The translations under genes were made by a program, and so were the position numbers. The notes under the pieces are model-generated. The model was not told the DNA's origin, ran no database searches, and saw nothing but the letters and a program-made list of their open reading frames with translations. From Shinisaurus crocodilurus (taxonomy: Eukaryota; Chordata; Lepidosauria; Squamata; Shinisauridae): DNA of 64,000 nucleotides. This document shows positions 23,143-34,755 of this stretch, in pieces; the first letter of the stretch is position 1; every line of letters starts with the position of its first letter. The DNA is taken from the NCBI GenBank assembly GCA_021292165.1, contig CM037885.1, forward strand, positions 5,079,042 to 5,143,041. Reading direction: 5' to 3'.

Positions 23143-23556
23143 CGATGACTGGAGATGGACAATGGATTTTCAGAGAGTTGAAGGAGATTCGAGAGAAGCT
23201 CCATTTCCCGTGCTGTTTGCCTATATTTCTAATTTATCCTACTGCCTAACCCCCACCCCAGGCTAAACAGGTTCAGCAGGTTTTATAAAATATATATACA
23301 AAAAACCTGCTAAAGCTGTTTACCAGAGGTGAAAGTAGAATGAGTGTATACATATCAGGAGCAGTGAGCCTGCTTTCAAACTGTCCCTCACTCCATGTAC
23401 AAGTTCTCATGTGCCTCCATACCGTGTGCAAGGCCATTTTGCTCCATGGGGGATGTACAGGCGAATGTGAAGTAATATTTGGGGTCTTCCCACCTTAGTT
23501 GGGTGCAAAATGAAACCCATCCTCAGCAGAAATCCTAGATCATCCCAGAAAGGCAG
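23143..23556. other. no gene seen
   Basis: Anonymous; no exon or recognised element. Confidence 0.35.
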
Positions 23557-23620
23557 GCTTCTCCAACCTGGTTGCCCACCCCAGCTGTGTTGGACTACAA
23601 CTCCCATCATCCCCAGCCAG

Positions 23621-23665
<45 letters not shown>

Positions 23666-23720
23666 TAGAAGCTGTAGTCCAACACAGCTGGAAGGCAACC
23701 AGGTTGGGAAAGGCTGCAGA
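23557..23720. mobile_element. hAT-type MITE family B with a (GT)n expansion in the loop
   Basis: Arms with GTGTTGGACTACAACTCCCA and GTAGTCCAACACAGCTGG are complementary. At their centre lies an uninterrupted (GT)n of about 16 units (23623-23654), exactly where the hairpin loop would be. Confidence 0.75.
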
Positions 23721-24902
23721 AAGGGATAAAGTCCCCAGGCTTTCCGCTCATGGCCAAGGGTGTAGGAAAGAGAAAGACGCCATCACAGCCGTCACTACCG
23801 TGAAGACCGCACTACTAACTCTTGTCTGTCTGAGTTGAGAGAGATGCTGGTCCCTTTTGAGAACGGGAAAAAAATTCTTGTGAGCTTAAGTTTCCCCACC
23901 ACCCCGTGAGTTTTGGAAATCCACTTTCCTCCACATCAACTGCGACCTTCTTCTCTGAAGAAACCCCCTCCTTGGCTTCACAGCAGCCACCGCTGTCTTT
24001 CTCCATCCCACCTCCATTTCCACACACACGCACTGCCCGACTCTGTCCGTCTGAGTTGTCCTCCTGTCTTACACCTTGGAAGGAAATTGGCAGCCCTCAC
24101 AGGAACATCTTTATACTCGCAGCCTGGAAGCCGAGGTCTCCGCACCCAGCCCACCTAGCCGGATACAAAGGCCCGAGTGTTTGGTGCGCGCGCGCCCCCC
24201 TCCGCCCCGTTCTCCAAGGCCCAACTGCCTGGAAAAGACACAGGCCCCGGTGTTGATTTAATAATGTATGGATATATATAAAACTACTCCAAGCAACCGG
24301 GCCAGGAGACGGATGTTTTCAGGGAAACCAAAGTGAGGATGTGAGGAAGGTTGGACAGGCAGTAGCCCAGCAGTGTGAACACTGATGGGCACACCAGCAA
24401 CTTTGTAAAAAATAAAATTAAAATTATTTATTTCTGTGTGTGTGTGTGTATGCACCATCTCTTCTCCTGCTCAGAATTGTTTTTTCAGATGCCAGAGCCG
24501 GTCCGCCTCTGAGGTTGTGGTGTTCGCAAGGGTGGTTCTATCCCCCCGCCCCCGCATGGGGGAGATTGTTACAATATTCAAAAACGGGGCATGGAAAATT
24601 TGCCCATTATTCCCACACGCCAACCTCAAATTGCCACCTTGCCCTTTTGAAATCGGCAACACTCCCCCACCCTACCGCCGCTACCTGTCTGTGGTTCCCG
24701 CTCTCTACTGCCCGCCCCCGCCACTATCTCTGTCTCAATGTTGGGCATTAAACGTGAATATTATATTTAAACACAAATGGTTCTTACATTTGCATATTCT
24801 TATATAAGCGGACATAAACGTTACATAAATTGTTGTCGGGAATGGGTGCAAGCGGTGAGTCTTGGGTTCACCTCAGGCACAAGCTCGGTTTATGGCCTTA
24901 AG
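23721..24902. other. no gene seen
   Basis: Mixed unique DNA, with (GT)n at 24435-24448 and a short GCGCGCGC at 24187-24194. Frames on both strands are short. No domain recognised. Confidence 0.35.
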
Positions 24903-25000
24903 CCAGCCTTCCCCAAACTGCTGCCCCTCTAAGATGTGTTGGACTATAGCTCCTATCATTCCCAGCCAGCATTTGGGGTTGATGGGAGTTGTGTTTGAAG
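24903..25000. mobile_element. hAT-type MITE family B, partial
   Basis: CCAGCCTTCCCCAAACTGCT at the left, then GGACTATAGCTCCTATCATT; the right arm is lost after TTGATGGGAGTTGTG. Confidence 0.55.
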
Positions 25001-25052
25001 TATTTTTATGCCACTCCTCAGTCAAAAAAGCTGCCACAGCGGTTTCCATATA

Positions 25053-25335
25053 CAGTAAAACCTTGGATTTCAAGTAACTTGGTCTGCAAGTGTTTTGTAA
25101 GACAAGCAAATTTTTTAAAATTATTTTTAACTTGATAAACAAGCGACGTCTTGCAATTCAAGTACTGTAGTACGGTCAAGGAAAAGGAAGACTTTACACT
25201 AGCATTCTTTATTGCAGCTTAAATTAAAAATATGTGTACAAATTTCTTATGGGGAATTTCGCTTTGATATACAAGTGCTTTGGATTACAAGCACGTTCCC
25301 GGAACGAATTATGCTTGCAATCCAAGGTATTACTG
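25053..25335. mobile_element. Tigger-like MITE with a 40-bp insertion
   Basis: Ends CAGTAAAACCTTGGATTTC and GCAATCCAAGGTATTACTG. About 40 bp (25176-25216) are inserted relative to the other copies, next to the TACGG motif. Confidence 0.75.
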
Positions 25336-25564
25336 TGCTCAATCAAACAAGGCAGTCACTGCCCGCAGGCAATCTAAAAAGACACAACACAAAAGGAAAA
25401 AAGAATGGGGGGGGGGGAAAGAGGTGTTGTAGTCCAATGAATGTGGAAGGCACCAGTTTAAGGAAGGTAAACCATTGCTCTCTTAGCCTTTCCCTGCCAC
25501 ATCTGCAATATCAGGGTAATAAAACTGGCTTGCCTTATGGGACTGTTATAAGGAATACTGAGAA

Positions 25565-25570
<6 letters not shown>

Positions 25571-25625
<55 letters not shown>
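25571..25625 (+). repeat. (ATA)n microsatellite
   Basis: About 18 AAT/ATA units. Positions 25339-25430 before it resemble the LINE-tail-like sequence at 53945-54040 (CTGCCCGCAGGC, AATCTAAAAAGACAC). Confidence 0.9.
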
Positions 25626-25892
25626 TTATATACAAATGGCACTTCTCAGAAAACACTCCCCTATTTATTAAGACCTATGGATAATAGATGAAAGTCAGGA
25701 TTGGGCCCACTTTAATATGGCCTAAAATGAGTTTTGCTGTGGATAAGTAAAGGTATTGCTGTTTTATTGAGTTTGTGTTTGCGCATGTATGTTTATAGTG
25801 GTTTGAAATGTGTGCTGTTTAATTGTATTGGTTTTATTGTAAGCCATCTGAAATGGAAGGAAGGAATGATGGATGGACGGACAGACACATAC

Positions 25893-26055
25893 AACGCTGG
25901 CTCAGCTTGTCTGAGTGTGGAAAGCTAAGCAGGGTCAGGCCTGGTTATTACTTGGATGGGAGACCCCTCCTCTAGTTTCCTGCATTGAGCAGGGGGTTGG
26001 ACTCGATAGCCTTGTAGGCTCCTTCCAACTCTATGATCTATGAAATCTATGAAAC
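25893..26055 (+). mobile_element. 5S-rRNA-derived SINE with CR1-like 3' end
   Basis: GGCTCAGCTTGTCTGAGTGTGG, shortened here, leads into GAAAGCTAAGCAGGGTCAGG and TTGGATGGGAGACC (5S-like), then the CR1-type end GAGCAGGGGGTTGGACTCGA and an ATCTATGAA tail. Confidence 0.8.
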
Positions 26056-26504
26056 AGGTCAACAAGCATGTGCCGCTCATCAGGCTCAACTATTTTTTAA
26101 TCTTTTCCTCCTCCTTTACTTTCTCCCCCCCCCCCCCCCCGCCACCTGCCACCTCCCTCACAGGTCTTCTAGGAATTGTCCTGATCTAAATTTCTCTCTA
26201 GATATTTCCTGCTTTGGAGTTTTAAAAAAATACATGGTATTATTCACTTTCATCTCATTCATTTGATATAAAATAAGGAAGGAAGGAAAGAAGGAAGGAG
26301 GGTTCTTGACTTTGCTTTCTTTGTTGAGATTTCGTTGGCTTTCAGCGGCTGTTGGTTTTACTATTCTATTTTATTTACATTTTTTTTGTTTTTGTTTTAT
26401 CATGTGTCCTAAAAGTATGTTCTAACTGCACATGATTTAATTTGCACTGATTTTAGGTAGCCTGCCTCTTGAGGTTTTGCTCAGAGAAAGGCGGGATATA
26501 AAAG

Positions 26505-26550
<46 letters not shown>

Positions 26551-27186
26551 TGGCTTGCCCCTCTTCTTCCCTCCCCTTACCCCGGGTCTGCAACTGGGCG
26601 AGTGGCAGCCAGCTGCCTGAGGCTGAGCAACGAGCCCATCTGTCGTGGAAGTGACGGAGGCAGCCGCGGGGCTGGTCTCTGGCTGGCGCGGCGGCGGCAG
26701 CAGCCAGCGGCCCGCGTGTGGGAGCATGAAAGGCGCTTTTGTAGTCTCCGGCTGGCCGCGCCAGGAGCCAGCAGGGGAAAGGGCAGGGTGGTGCTGTGCC
26801 CTCCCGCCAGTTATTTATAACTGCCAGCAGCAGCAGCAGCGGCAGCAGCAGCAGGTATTCCACGTCCCCACCCTGCCCACCGCCAGAGACCCAGGGCAAA
26901 CTCACCTGATCATCCGGCATGGCTGGCTACAGAGCAACCCGAGCCCTGGGACCAGCCGCCGCCGCCGCCGCCTCCAGGTAGTAGCCCTGTGCCCAGGTGG
27001 AGGCGGATGGATGGATAGATACCTTCCGCATGCTCAGGTGCCCCCTTCAAGGGGGAGGCCAGAGAGGCGTTGTGGAAGATGGGTGCCTCCCCAGAAGCGC
27101 GACCCGGGATCACCCGGTACCATCTTCGGTGTCACACACGTACCATGTTGCCAGAAACTGTGGGGAAGACCATGTGGCAACTTTCT
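26056..27186. other. GC-rich block, no supported gene
   Basis: A C run (26127-26140) and a GAAA/GA microsatellite (26500-26552) precede a GC- and CpG-rich block (about 26580-27110) with a CAG run (26824-26853) and a CCG run (26948-26970). Open frames cross it on both strands, but the longest runs on into a MITE and microsatellite, so it is compositional. A CpG-island function is possible but unsupported. Confidence 0.35.
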
Positions 27187-27189
27187 TTC

Positions 27190-27303
27190 CCTAACCTGGT
27201 ACCCTCCAGTCGTGTTGGACTGCAATTCCCAGCATGGCTGGCTGGGGGATGCTGGGAATTGTAGTCCAACACGACTGGAGGGCGCCAAGTTAGGGAAGGT
27301 TGC
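27190..27303. mobile_element. hAT-type MITE family B
   Basis: Nearly perfect palindrome: CCCTAACCTGGTACCCTCCA with GTTGGACTGCAATTCCCAGC against GCTGGGAATTGTAGTCCAAC. Confidence 0.75.
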
Positions 27304-27327
27304 TGTGTCAAAGATGGAGAGAGATGA

Positions 27328-27380
27328 CTCTCTCTCTCTCTCTCTCTCTCTCTATCACACACACACACACACACACACAC
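27328..27380 (+). repeat. (CT)n(AC)n compound microsatellite
   Basis: About 12 CT units then about 12 CA units, directly after a MITE. Confidence 0.95.
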
Positions 27381-27394
27381 GAACTTGGGCAGAA

Positions 27395-27548
27395 GGGTGC
27401 TATTGCACTCATGTCCTGCCTGTGGGTTTCCCCATGGGCAGCTGGTTGGCCACTGGCACTGTGTGGACAGAATGGCAGAATGGTGGACCAGATGGTCCTT
27501 GGTCTGACCAAGCATGGCTCTTCTTATGTTTTAATGTTCTTATCTACA
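27395..27548 (+). mobile_element. retroposon 3' end with a TTCTTATGTT tail
   Basis: GTGCTATTGCACTCATGTCC and TGGTCTGACCAAGCATGGCT, then TCTTCTTATGTTTTAATGTT. A related copy is at 45853-46000. The family is not named here. Confidence 0.5.
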
Positions 27549-29781
27549 TGCAACGATGATTGTATGTTTTTATTCATTTTATTTCAGTTTTACCCTGCCC
27601 TTCTTCTTCCAGAGAACTCAGGGTGGCATACCTGGTTCCTCCTCCCTGTTTTATCCTCACAGGTACCCTATGAAGTAAATTAGGCGGGGAGAAAGAGAGA
27701 TGGAGGGGAGAGATAGAGAGAGTGCTGGAGGCCACTTTGCCCCAAAGAAGAAGAAATGCATCACCAAAAAGAGAGAGGACAAAACAGGATACAGATTTGC
27801 ATAAAATTTGTGAATGCTGATTAATATGTATAATTAATTAATTAACACTTAGAAATAATTACTATAATTTAAATAGAAATAAAATACATCTCAGCATAAA
27901 GGGGAAGATTGTGACCAGCTCAGAATTCTGCCTGCTGTCCAGGAGGTGAGCTTTATGGCTGAGTGGAAATATGAACTTGGGCCTTCCCAGTCTCACTGGC
28001 TCCTCTAGATGTGGGCCCCGGACAGTTCTGTTCATCATTCTATGTACAGATGCACGTCCACATGTGTATTGTTTGCGGCAAGGCTGTTTGGGGAGGTTTT
28101 GTGCAGAGGGAGTGTTTTGGATCAAACTTTGGACCTTAGCTTTCGGTTCTAGAAAGGGACCCTCAGAATCAGATTCCAGAAACCACATCTTTTTAAGAGG
28201 CAGAATTTTACATGTCATATACGATGTTCTGAGAATTCGTATGGGGAATCTAATTTCAGGCTTTTTCGCCTCTTCTTCTCTCCCGCCACCACCCTTTCCT
28301 ATTTTTTACACTCAAGAAAATAAGTTTCTGGTGGAAGCCACCATGTACAGCCTGTAAAAGACGCCTTCATGATGCAGGTGAAGATAAAGATGGATTCGTC
28401 ATCGCTCCATTCATGACCTGGGCGGTTCCCCCCTTTTCCCACAGCATAACGCACCACTACTTTGCCCGGAGCAAGATGGGCACATCCGGTTAGCCAAGGC
28501 GTTTCACCGGCTGTGTTTGCCCTCGTAACGCACGAACGGGAAGGGCTCATCGCGGCAGAACAAACAGATTAAATTGCACGGAGCCAGGAGGGCAGGGCCT
28601 CAGGAGAATGTATGTATCAGTTGCCACCTCTGAGCCTCAACAAAAGCCCCAGGGCGTGTGGATCAGGATGTGGGGAATCCTGGTAGGGGTGGATGGGTGA
28701 GTGAATGCGTGGGATCTCCACCCAGCCACTTCATACTGGGGGTGGGTGGAAACATCATGTCCAGTTCATGATCCTCATCTGCAAATACTTCCGTGTGAAG
28801 ATGATGGTGACCTACCTCCCAGGGTACTACTGTGAGGTTAAGGAGAGAGAGGAGGAGAAAACCCTGGGTTCGTGGGAAACTTGTTGCATTATATTCGGCG
28901 GAGCACGGTGTTTAACTTAGTGGCGCCCACTATGTGGAATAATCTTCCTCCTGTCGAAGTGCGAACTGTTGATGGGCAGGATCAACTGGTCGCAGCAGTC
29001 TTCTCCACTATGGTCAGTTGCACTGTAGGATGCAATAGATAATTGACTCCGCCCCCTGAGCCACCATTTTGTGTCTGCCTCCGGTTGGTACACCTTGGCA
29101 TTCCAGAAAGAAAAAAAAAATAGATCCAGCAAGCCCACCCCTGATCTATGATGATTAATATTATTATTATTTACAGTATTTGTATACCACTCCACATCAA
29201 GCAGATTTCGGAGTGGTGAACAATAAAAAGACAAAAACAGATTTAAAATAAACTGGCAGAGTAGACCGTAATTGTCAGCACTCTGACACCAGAGATTCCA
29301 AATCAGCGAGATCCTTTTATTACAGCAAATCCCACGGCATAAGCGTAACGGTTATAGTCTTCAGAAATCGTACAGCTGATGGCCTTTTGCTACAGGCTCT
29401 TGAGATAGTTCCACATCAAGGTAGGGGTCAGGAATGCCTCTTAGGGACCAAATTCCCTGATAGTGATGACAGAAATAGTAGGAGCTGAACCCAGGATATT
29501 CCGCACATCCTGCTCTTCCTTCCAGCTCTGGTCCCCAAAAAAGTATGTTGTTTTTCTTCACATATCCATATACAAATGTATGCGGATTTAGTTGATTGAT
29601 TGGTTCATGGATTAAAATTGATATGACTAATCAACTGTTATTGCTTTAACTAGGTGATGGCTCCCAAGAGCAATATTATCAGCACAGGGCACAGGCTAAA
29701 GAGTCAACCTACCTGTTTATCTGTCTTGAAGTAAAGGGATTTCTGCCTTTAGCATGCATTCTTAGTACATAGGGCAATTTA
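27549..29781. other. no gene seen
   Basis: Positions 27565-27690 look like an old reverse-strand SINE (ATCCTCACAGGTACCCTATG). Otherwise unique, AT-leaning DNA with no convincing exon; 28430-28560 is CpG-containing and repeat-free. Confidence 0.35.
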
Positions 29782-29914
29782 GGGCGCAACCGTATGTGTG
29801 TTTAGACAGAAAAAAGTCCCACAGTTCCCAGCATGCCCCAGCCAACATGGCTGGCAGGGGCATGCTGGGATTTGTAGGACTTTTTTCTGTCTAAACACAC
29901 ATAGGATTGCACCT
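29782..29914. mobile_element. Harbinger-like palindromic MITE, family C
   Basis: GGGCGCAACCGTATG and the complementary right end are flanked by TTA on both sides (29779-29781 and 29915-29917). The core is CCCAGCATGCCCCAGCCAAC / GGGGCATGCTGGGATTTGTA. Confidence 0.8.
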
Positions 29915-29934
29915 TTAATTACTTCGAACAATAC

Positions 29935-31265
29935 TCAGTGGGCACGTTCACATGTCACGCCAACCCACCTTGGCAATAAGTTGTGGTGGGTTGGTTCTGT
30001 GAACAACCCATAGTGCGCCGACAGACGGTTGGGCTCATCGTGGGTTGTTCGCCCATTCCCTTACCCTCCGCCCCCCTCAGTCCTCCCACTGGTATCCCAG
30101 GGGATGTAGCGGCAGGACCACCTTGTCTCCTCCTTTCTGCTGCGATCGCGAGCTGTTTTGGGCTCACCATGGCTTTCTTCCCCTTTCCCTTTTTCCCCCA
30201 GAGATTGCAAAAGCCGGTTTTCATGATCCCTGTTTTGACAGCCACTGACAGCCCCTTCAAAGTGCTGAAGCAGCACCTTGGAGGGGCTGTCAGTGGTTGG
30301 CAAACCATTAAAAAATAATAATAATGTGCACATGGTGTGCACAAATACGTTCAGATTCCCCACCTCAACTTATTTTTTTTGCCCTGAAAGTCTCCAGGGT
30401 GATGCACATTTTGTACTTTCCCCTGAGACTCTAGCTCAGGGCTCTCCAACCTTGGGTCCCCAGATGTTGCTGGACTACAGCTCCCAGAATCCCTTGCCAT
30501 TAGCCATGCTGGCTGGGTATGCTGGGAGCTGTAGGCCAGCAACATCTGGGGACCCACGGTTGGAGAGCCCTGCTCTAGCTGCTCAGTAAAGTGCAAAAGT
30601 GCATCCCACCCCCTTTTGTTACAGCCATATGTCCCAGTCAGAAACCACTCAATGCCTGGTCAAAAGCCCCTTTTAAAGGGGACCCAGAGCTTTGACAGAT
30701 AGCTAGCTGTTAAAACTCTTTTCCCCCAGAAAAGGGGGTGGGATGCACTTTTGTACTTGTCTGAGCCTCTGGAGTCTCAGCGTGTGCCAAAACAATTTGT
30801 CACAATGGTTTGATTGCGAAATAGGGGTTCATAATCTAAAAAAAAAAGTAAATGGCAAAAAGGCCGCGGCGAGCCCAGAACAGATTGTGATCGTGGTGGA
30901 GAGGGCAGCAAGCCAGTGCCAGCTGTCCTCAAGTGCTGTTTGGGCACCTGTGGGATGGCTAGCACTGGCAGGTACCTGGGCAAGCTTGGCAAGAGCAGCA
31001 AGGGGGTTGTGCCACTCTTGCCAAGCTGCTCATTAGCCAATTCCCGGTACTCACGATGGGGTCGGTCACCCGGGTTCAGACGACACGACAACCCATTGTG
31101 GGTACAACAACCCTTACAACAGCCCATGGGTTGTTGGGGTGGCTTGTTGCCCATGGACAAGCCACCCTGCGGGAATCAGTCCGGCCGGGTTCACACAACA
31201 CGACAACCCATCGTGGGTAACAACCCACGATGGGTTGTTGTGTTGTGCGGACCCAGTCAATGTGT
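29935..31265. mobile_element. family D DNA-repeat sequence, compound
   Basis: The left side (TGGGCACGTTCACATGTCAC) and right side (ACAACACGACAACCCATCGT and its complement ending TTGTGTTGTGCGGACCC) suggest one old element of about 1.3 kb with internal inverted segments. Segments at 30120-30300 and 30850-30960 recur at 16138-16860. It is interrupted by the MITE at 30437-30572. No transposase. Confidence 0.45.
30437..30572. mobile_element. hAT-type MITE, family A variant, complete
   Basis: CAGGGCTCTCCAACCTTGGG to GGTTGGAGAGCCCTG, with the exact 8-bp duplication CTCTAGCT on both sides (30429-30436 and 30573-30580). The core is GGACTACAGCTCCCAGAATC / GCTGGGAGCTGTAGGCC. Confidence 0.9.
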
Positions 31266-31294
31266 TGAATCTGTGAGTTAACTAGAAGGTAGGA

Positions 31295-31430
31295 CAGGGC
31301 TCTCCAACCTTTGGTCCACAGATGTTGCTGGCCTACAGCTCCCAGCATACCCAGCCAGCATGGCTAATGGCAAGGGATTCTGGGAGCTGTAGTCCAGCAA
31401 CATCTGGGGACCCAAGGTTGGAGAACCCTG
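31295..31430. mobile_element. hAT-type MITE, family A variant
   Basis: Reverse orientation relative to 30437-30572. Ends CAGGGCTCTCCAACC and GGTTGGAGAACCCTG; flanking octamers only partly match. Confidence 0.8.
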
Positions 31431-31454
31431 AGTTAGGTGCTTTTACTGCCATGC

Positions 31455-31585
31455 TGCAGCGGTGGGGAACCATGGCCTTCCAGATGTTGTTGGACTACAA
31501 GTTCCACCATCCCTGACCATTGGCCATGTTGGCTGGGGCTGATGGGAGTTGAAGTCCAGCAACGTCTGAAGGGCTACAGGTTAAT
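31455..31585. mobile_element. hAT-type MITE, family B relative
   Basis: CAGCGGTGGGGAACCATGGC at the left; core GGACTACAAGTTCCACCATC / GCTGATGGGAGTTGAAGTCC. Confidence 0.6.
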
Positions 31586-31644
31586 ATGGGCTGGAGTCTT
31601 TTCTATATTTTAAAAGGTTTTTAAGTGTGCAGTAGTGCAGAGCA

Positions 31645-31745
31645 TCACTTTGTATTGTATTTTTTAATTGATTGTTGTAAATCGCCCAGAGAGCTTCGGC
31701 TATTGGGCAGTATAGAAATAAATAAATATAAAATAATAATAATAC
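31645..31745 (+). mobile_element. LINE 3'-tail-like sequence
   Basis: GTAAATCGCCCAGAGAGCTT, then CGGCTATTGGGCAGTATAG and AAATAAATAAATA. Related tails are at 13895-13975, 17890-17945, 39400-39585, 53862-53945 (reverse) and 57915-57970 (reverse). Confidence 0.55.
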
Positions 31746-33190
31746 ATCCACCCAGAAACTAGATCCTATTTGGTATAACTAATTCAGTCAGGAGCCATCC
31801 TATCACAATTAAGAACTTTTTACAAGTCTCCATATTTTCAATCATGAGGGGACAGTTAGCTGCAAACCTAAACCTTCCCCATTGAAATCAACGGAACATA
31901 AAATATGTTTAATTTGGCCGGACAGTTCCTCTTGTTACTAGCAAAAAAACCTTTTATTATTATGGTGTGTGTGTGTGTGTCTATGTGTGTGAACGGTAGT
32001 TAATGACACATAGGGCTAAACCTGTCCTCCCCCACTCCCTGGTGTGGCGACTCTTTCACACAGCCACTGCGAATCAAGCCTGCTTCTATTCCGTTAGCCT
32101 CACCCCCTTTGTTTGCATAGCCCCATCTGGCATCCCGTTTCTTTGTCACACAGCAGTGTGACAGGATGTTGGGGAACTTGGAGAATTTGGAGCTAGAGTT
32201 CTCTCTCTGATCCAATGTCAGTGTTGCCAGCTGAGCCCAAAAAAAACAAAACAAAGCAGCCAGGCCTGCTCTTGTGCCTTCAGCGGTAGCTTGATCTGTA
32301 GCAGGGGTAGATCGCCAGATGTTTGTGGTTTCAACTCCCAGAAGCCACCGCCAGCAGGGCCCATGGTCAGGAATGCTGGGAGTTGAAGTCCAATTCCAAA
32401 ACGTCTGGAGATCTAATTTTTGCCCACGCCCGATCTATAAAACTCAACAGGTGAAGCTTTTCACAGGCTGGCGATGAACATGATCTCCGGCTAACACCTG
32501 CACATCAAGTTATTGTTCAAAACACAGGTACTGGAGCTGGTTGAAAAGTTGTCAACTCGGCTGTCAACCCACCTACATCATATACCTTCAGACCAACCAC
32601 TCGCCCAACCTAGCAAAAGGTCTCCTCCTCGCTGAAATGACTGACTCCACCCTTTCTCCTTTGCTGCTCCTTATGCCTGGACCGACCTCCCAATAGGACC
32701 AGCATCAGCATCCGGCATCTTTGGACCCACTGCTGCTGCTTGTTCTGGCCCCACATTAAAAAAACAACAACACAAAAAACTAAAAAAACCTTTCCCAGTG
32801 CTCTCAATAGCACTGTGCAGTGGAGTCTAGCTGCCATATTAATTTCCAATAATGCTCCTAATGCAGCATCACTCTGGGACACACAGTGGGGAATTAAAAT
32901 GGTGGCCACCCAGTGCCGTCTGTGGCGCTGCTCAGAGCATTGCCGCCTGCTGTTGCCAGGTAAGTGCAAGGGGGCCTGCCCCAGTTCGTGTTGCCCAGGT
33001 CCTCTCTCAGAGATGGAGCCATCTTAGTCCCTGTACTGATTGGTTGACTGATATTTGATTTGATTTGTACAATGCCTTTCTACCAAAAAAAATGGCACTC
33101 AAGGCGGCTTACACAATTAAAATGGATTAAAATAATACATTAAAATACAATAAAAACATAACAATTACGGGGGGGGCGGTGGCGGGGGAA
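31746..33190. other. no gene; diverged MITE and LINE tail
   Basis: (GT)n at 31961-31981; a diverged palindromic MITE at about 32296-32430 (TTCAACTCCCAGAAGCC / GGAATGCTGGGAGTTGAAGT); a LINE-tail-like piece at 33060-33170. Frames are short. Confidence 0.4.
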
Positions 33191-33193
33191 TAA

Positions 33194-33328
33194 GGGTGCA
33201 AACCTATGTATGTTTAGATGGGGAAAAAGTCCTACACCTCCCAGCATGTCCCAGCCAGCCATGCTGGCTGGGGCATGCTGGGAGCTGTAGGACTTTTTCC
33301 CCATCTAAACATGCGTAGGATTGTACCC
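33194..33328. mobile_element. Harbinger-like palindromic MITE, family C
   Basis: GGGTGCAAACCTATG to the complement TAGGATTGTACCC, with TAA duplicated on both sides (33191-33193 and 33329-33331). The core is CTCCCAGCATGTCCCAGCCA. Confidence 0.85.
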
Positions 33329-33494
33329 TAAGAATGCAAAACAGCACCCAGTCCAACAGAACCACTTACAGGCCAAATGTCTTCTTGAAGGAATTGGTCT
33401 TCGCCTGCCGGCCGAAGGGAGCAAACTTAGCTACCCTTGGGAGGGAATTCCGCAGTCCTCTATCCCACTGCTACAATATAGTAGTATATGTATA

Positions 33495-34054
33495 TGTAAT
33501 AGAAGTGTAGCTTCCAAATCGCGTGAAGTGATAATTCCCCTTTACTCGGCACTGGTTAGGCCTCATCTTGAGTCCTGCGTCCAGTTCTGGGCACCACACT
33601 TTAAGAAGGACGTAGACAAACTGGAGAGGGTTCAGAGGAGGAAACAAGGCCCTATGAGGAGAGACTGAAAGAACTGGGCATGTTTAGCCTTCAGAAGAGG
33701 AGACTGAGGGGAGATATGATAGCGCTCTTCAAGGACTTGAAACGTGGTCACACAGAGGAGGGCCAGGATCTCTTCTCGATCATCCCAGTTTGCAGGACAT
33801 GGAATAATGGACTCAAGTTACAGGAACCCAGATTCCACCTGAACATTAGGAAAAAATTCCTGACTGTCAGAGCAATAAGACAATGGAACCAACTGCCTAG
33901 GGAGGTCGTGGGCTCTCCCACTCTGGAGGCATTCAAGGTGCGGCTGGACGGCCATCTGTCGGGGATGCTTTGACCCGGATTCCTGCATTGAGCAGGGGGT
34001 TGGACTCGATGGCCTGGTAGGCCCCTTCCAACTCTACTTTTCTATGATTCTATG
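33495..34054 (+). mobile_element. CR1 LINE fragment, 5'-truncated
   Basis: It starts within AATAGAAGTGTAGCTTCC, matching about 5455 of the first CR1 copy, and encodes the same C-terminal region with a deletion near 33640 that shifts the frame. The tail is ATTCTATG. Confidence 0.85.
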
Positions 34055-34059
34055 TTCTG

Positions 34060-34233
34060 TGGCTCACGCTGGCTCAGCTTGTCTGAGCATGGAAAGCTAA
34101 GCAGGGTCAGGCCTGGTTATTACTTGGATGGGAGACCCCTCCTCTAGTCTCCTGCATTGAGCAGGGGGTTGGACTCAATGGCTTTGTGTAGGCCCCTTCC
34201 AACTCTATGATCTATGAATCTATGATTCTATGT
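34060..34233 (+). mobile_element. 5S-rRNA-derived SINE with CR1-like 3' end
   Basis: It begins GGCTCACGCTGGCTCAGCTT at the very tail of the preceding CR1 copy, then GAAAGCTAAGCAGGGTCAGG and TTGGATGGGAGACC, then the CR1-type end and an ATCTATGAATCTATGATTC tail. Confidence 0.8.
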
Positions 34234-34439
34234 AACTGAGATCAGTGCATGCCCTTTCCCAGTTTACAGCCTGTCTCCATTTCCCTCCCAGTCCTCTGTT
34301 TTCTCCCTGATGTATAGATTGGAAGTTTTTCAAGATTGGGGGGGGGGGCCCTGCCCTCCCATACTATGTAAGGTGGCATGCATATACCGGTAGATGGCGC
34401 TATATAAATAATAAATAAATGAATAGAAATAATAATAAT

Positions 34440-34672
34440 AATAACAACATTTATATCCCACTTTTTTCCCTCTTGCAAGGAACTCAAGACAAGACAGCTT
34501 ACAAGGTTCTCCTCCTCTCCATTTTATCCTCACAACAGCCCTGTGAGGTAGGTTAGGCCAAGAGTCAGTGACTGGCCCAAAGTCACCCAGTGACCTTCAT
34601 GGCCAAGGGGGGACTAGAACCCGGATCTCCCGAGTCCCAGTCCAACACTCTCACCAGTACACCACACTTCCA
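34440..34672 (-). mobile_element. tRNA-derived SINE (Sauria type)
   Basis: Reverse copy with the tail complement at the left and AGTCCAACACTCTCACC at the right. Confidence 0.8.
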
Positions 34673-34689
34673 AGTATTTTTTCTATTAT

Positions 34690-34755
34690 TAAACCTGGTG
34701 CCCATCATTCATGGGAGTTACAGTCCATCACATCTGGTACCAGGTTGGGGAAGGC
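34690..34755. mobile_element. hAT-type MITE family B, internally deleted
   Basis: CTGGTGCCCATCATTC to ACCAGGTTGGGGAAGGCTG; most of the left arm is lost. Confidence 0.5.
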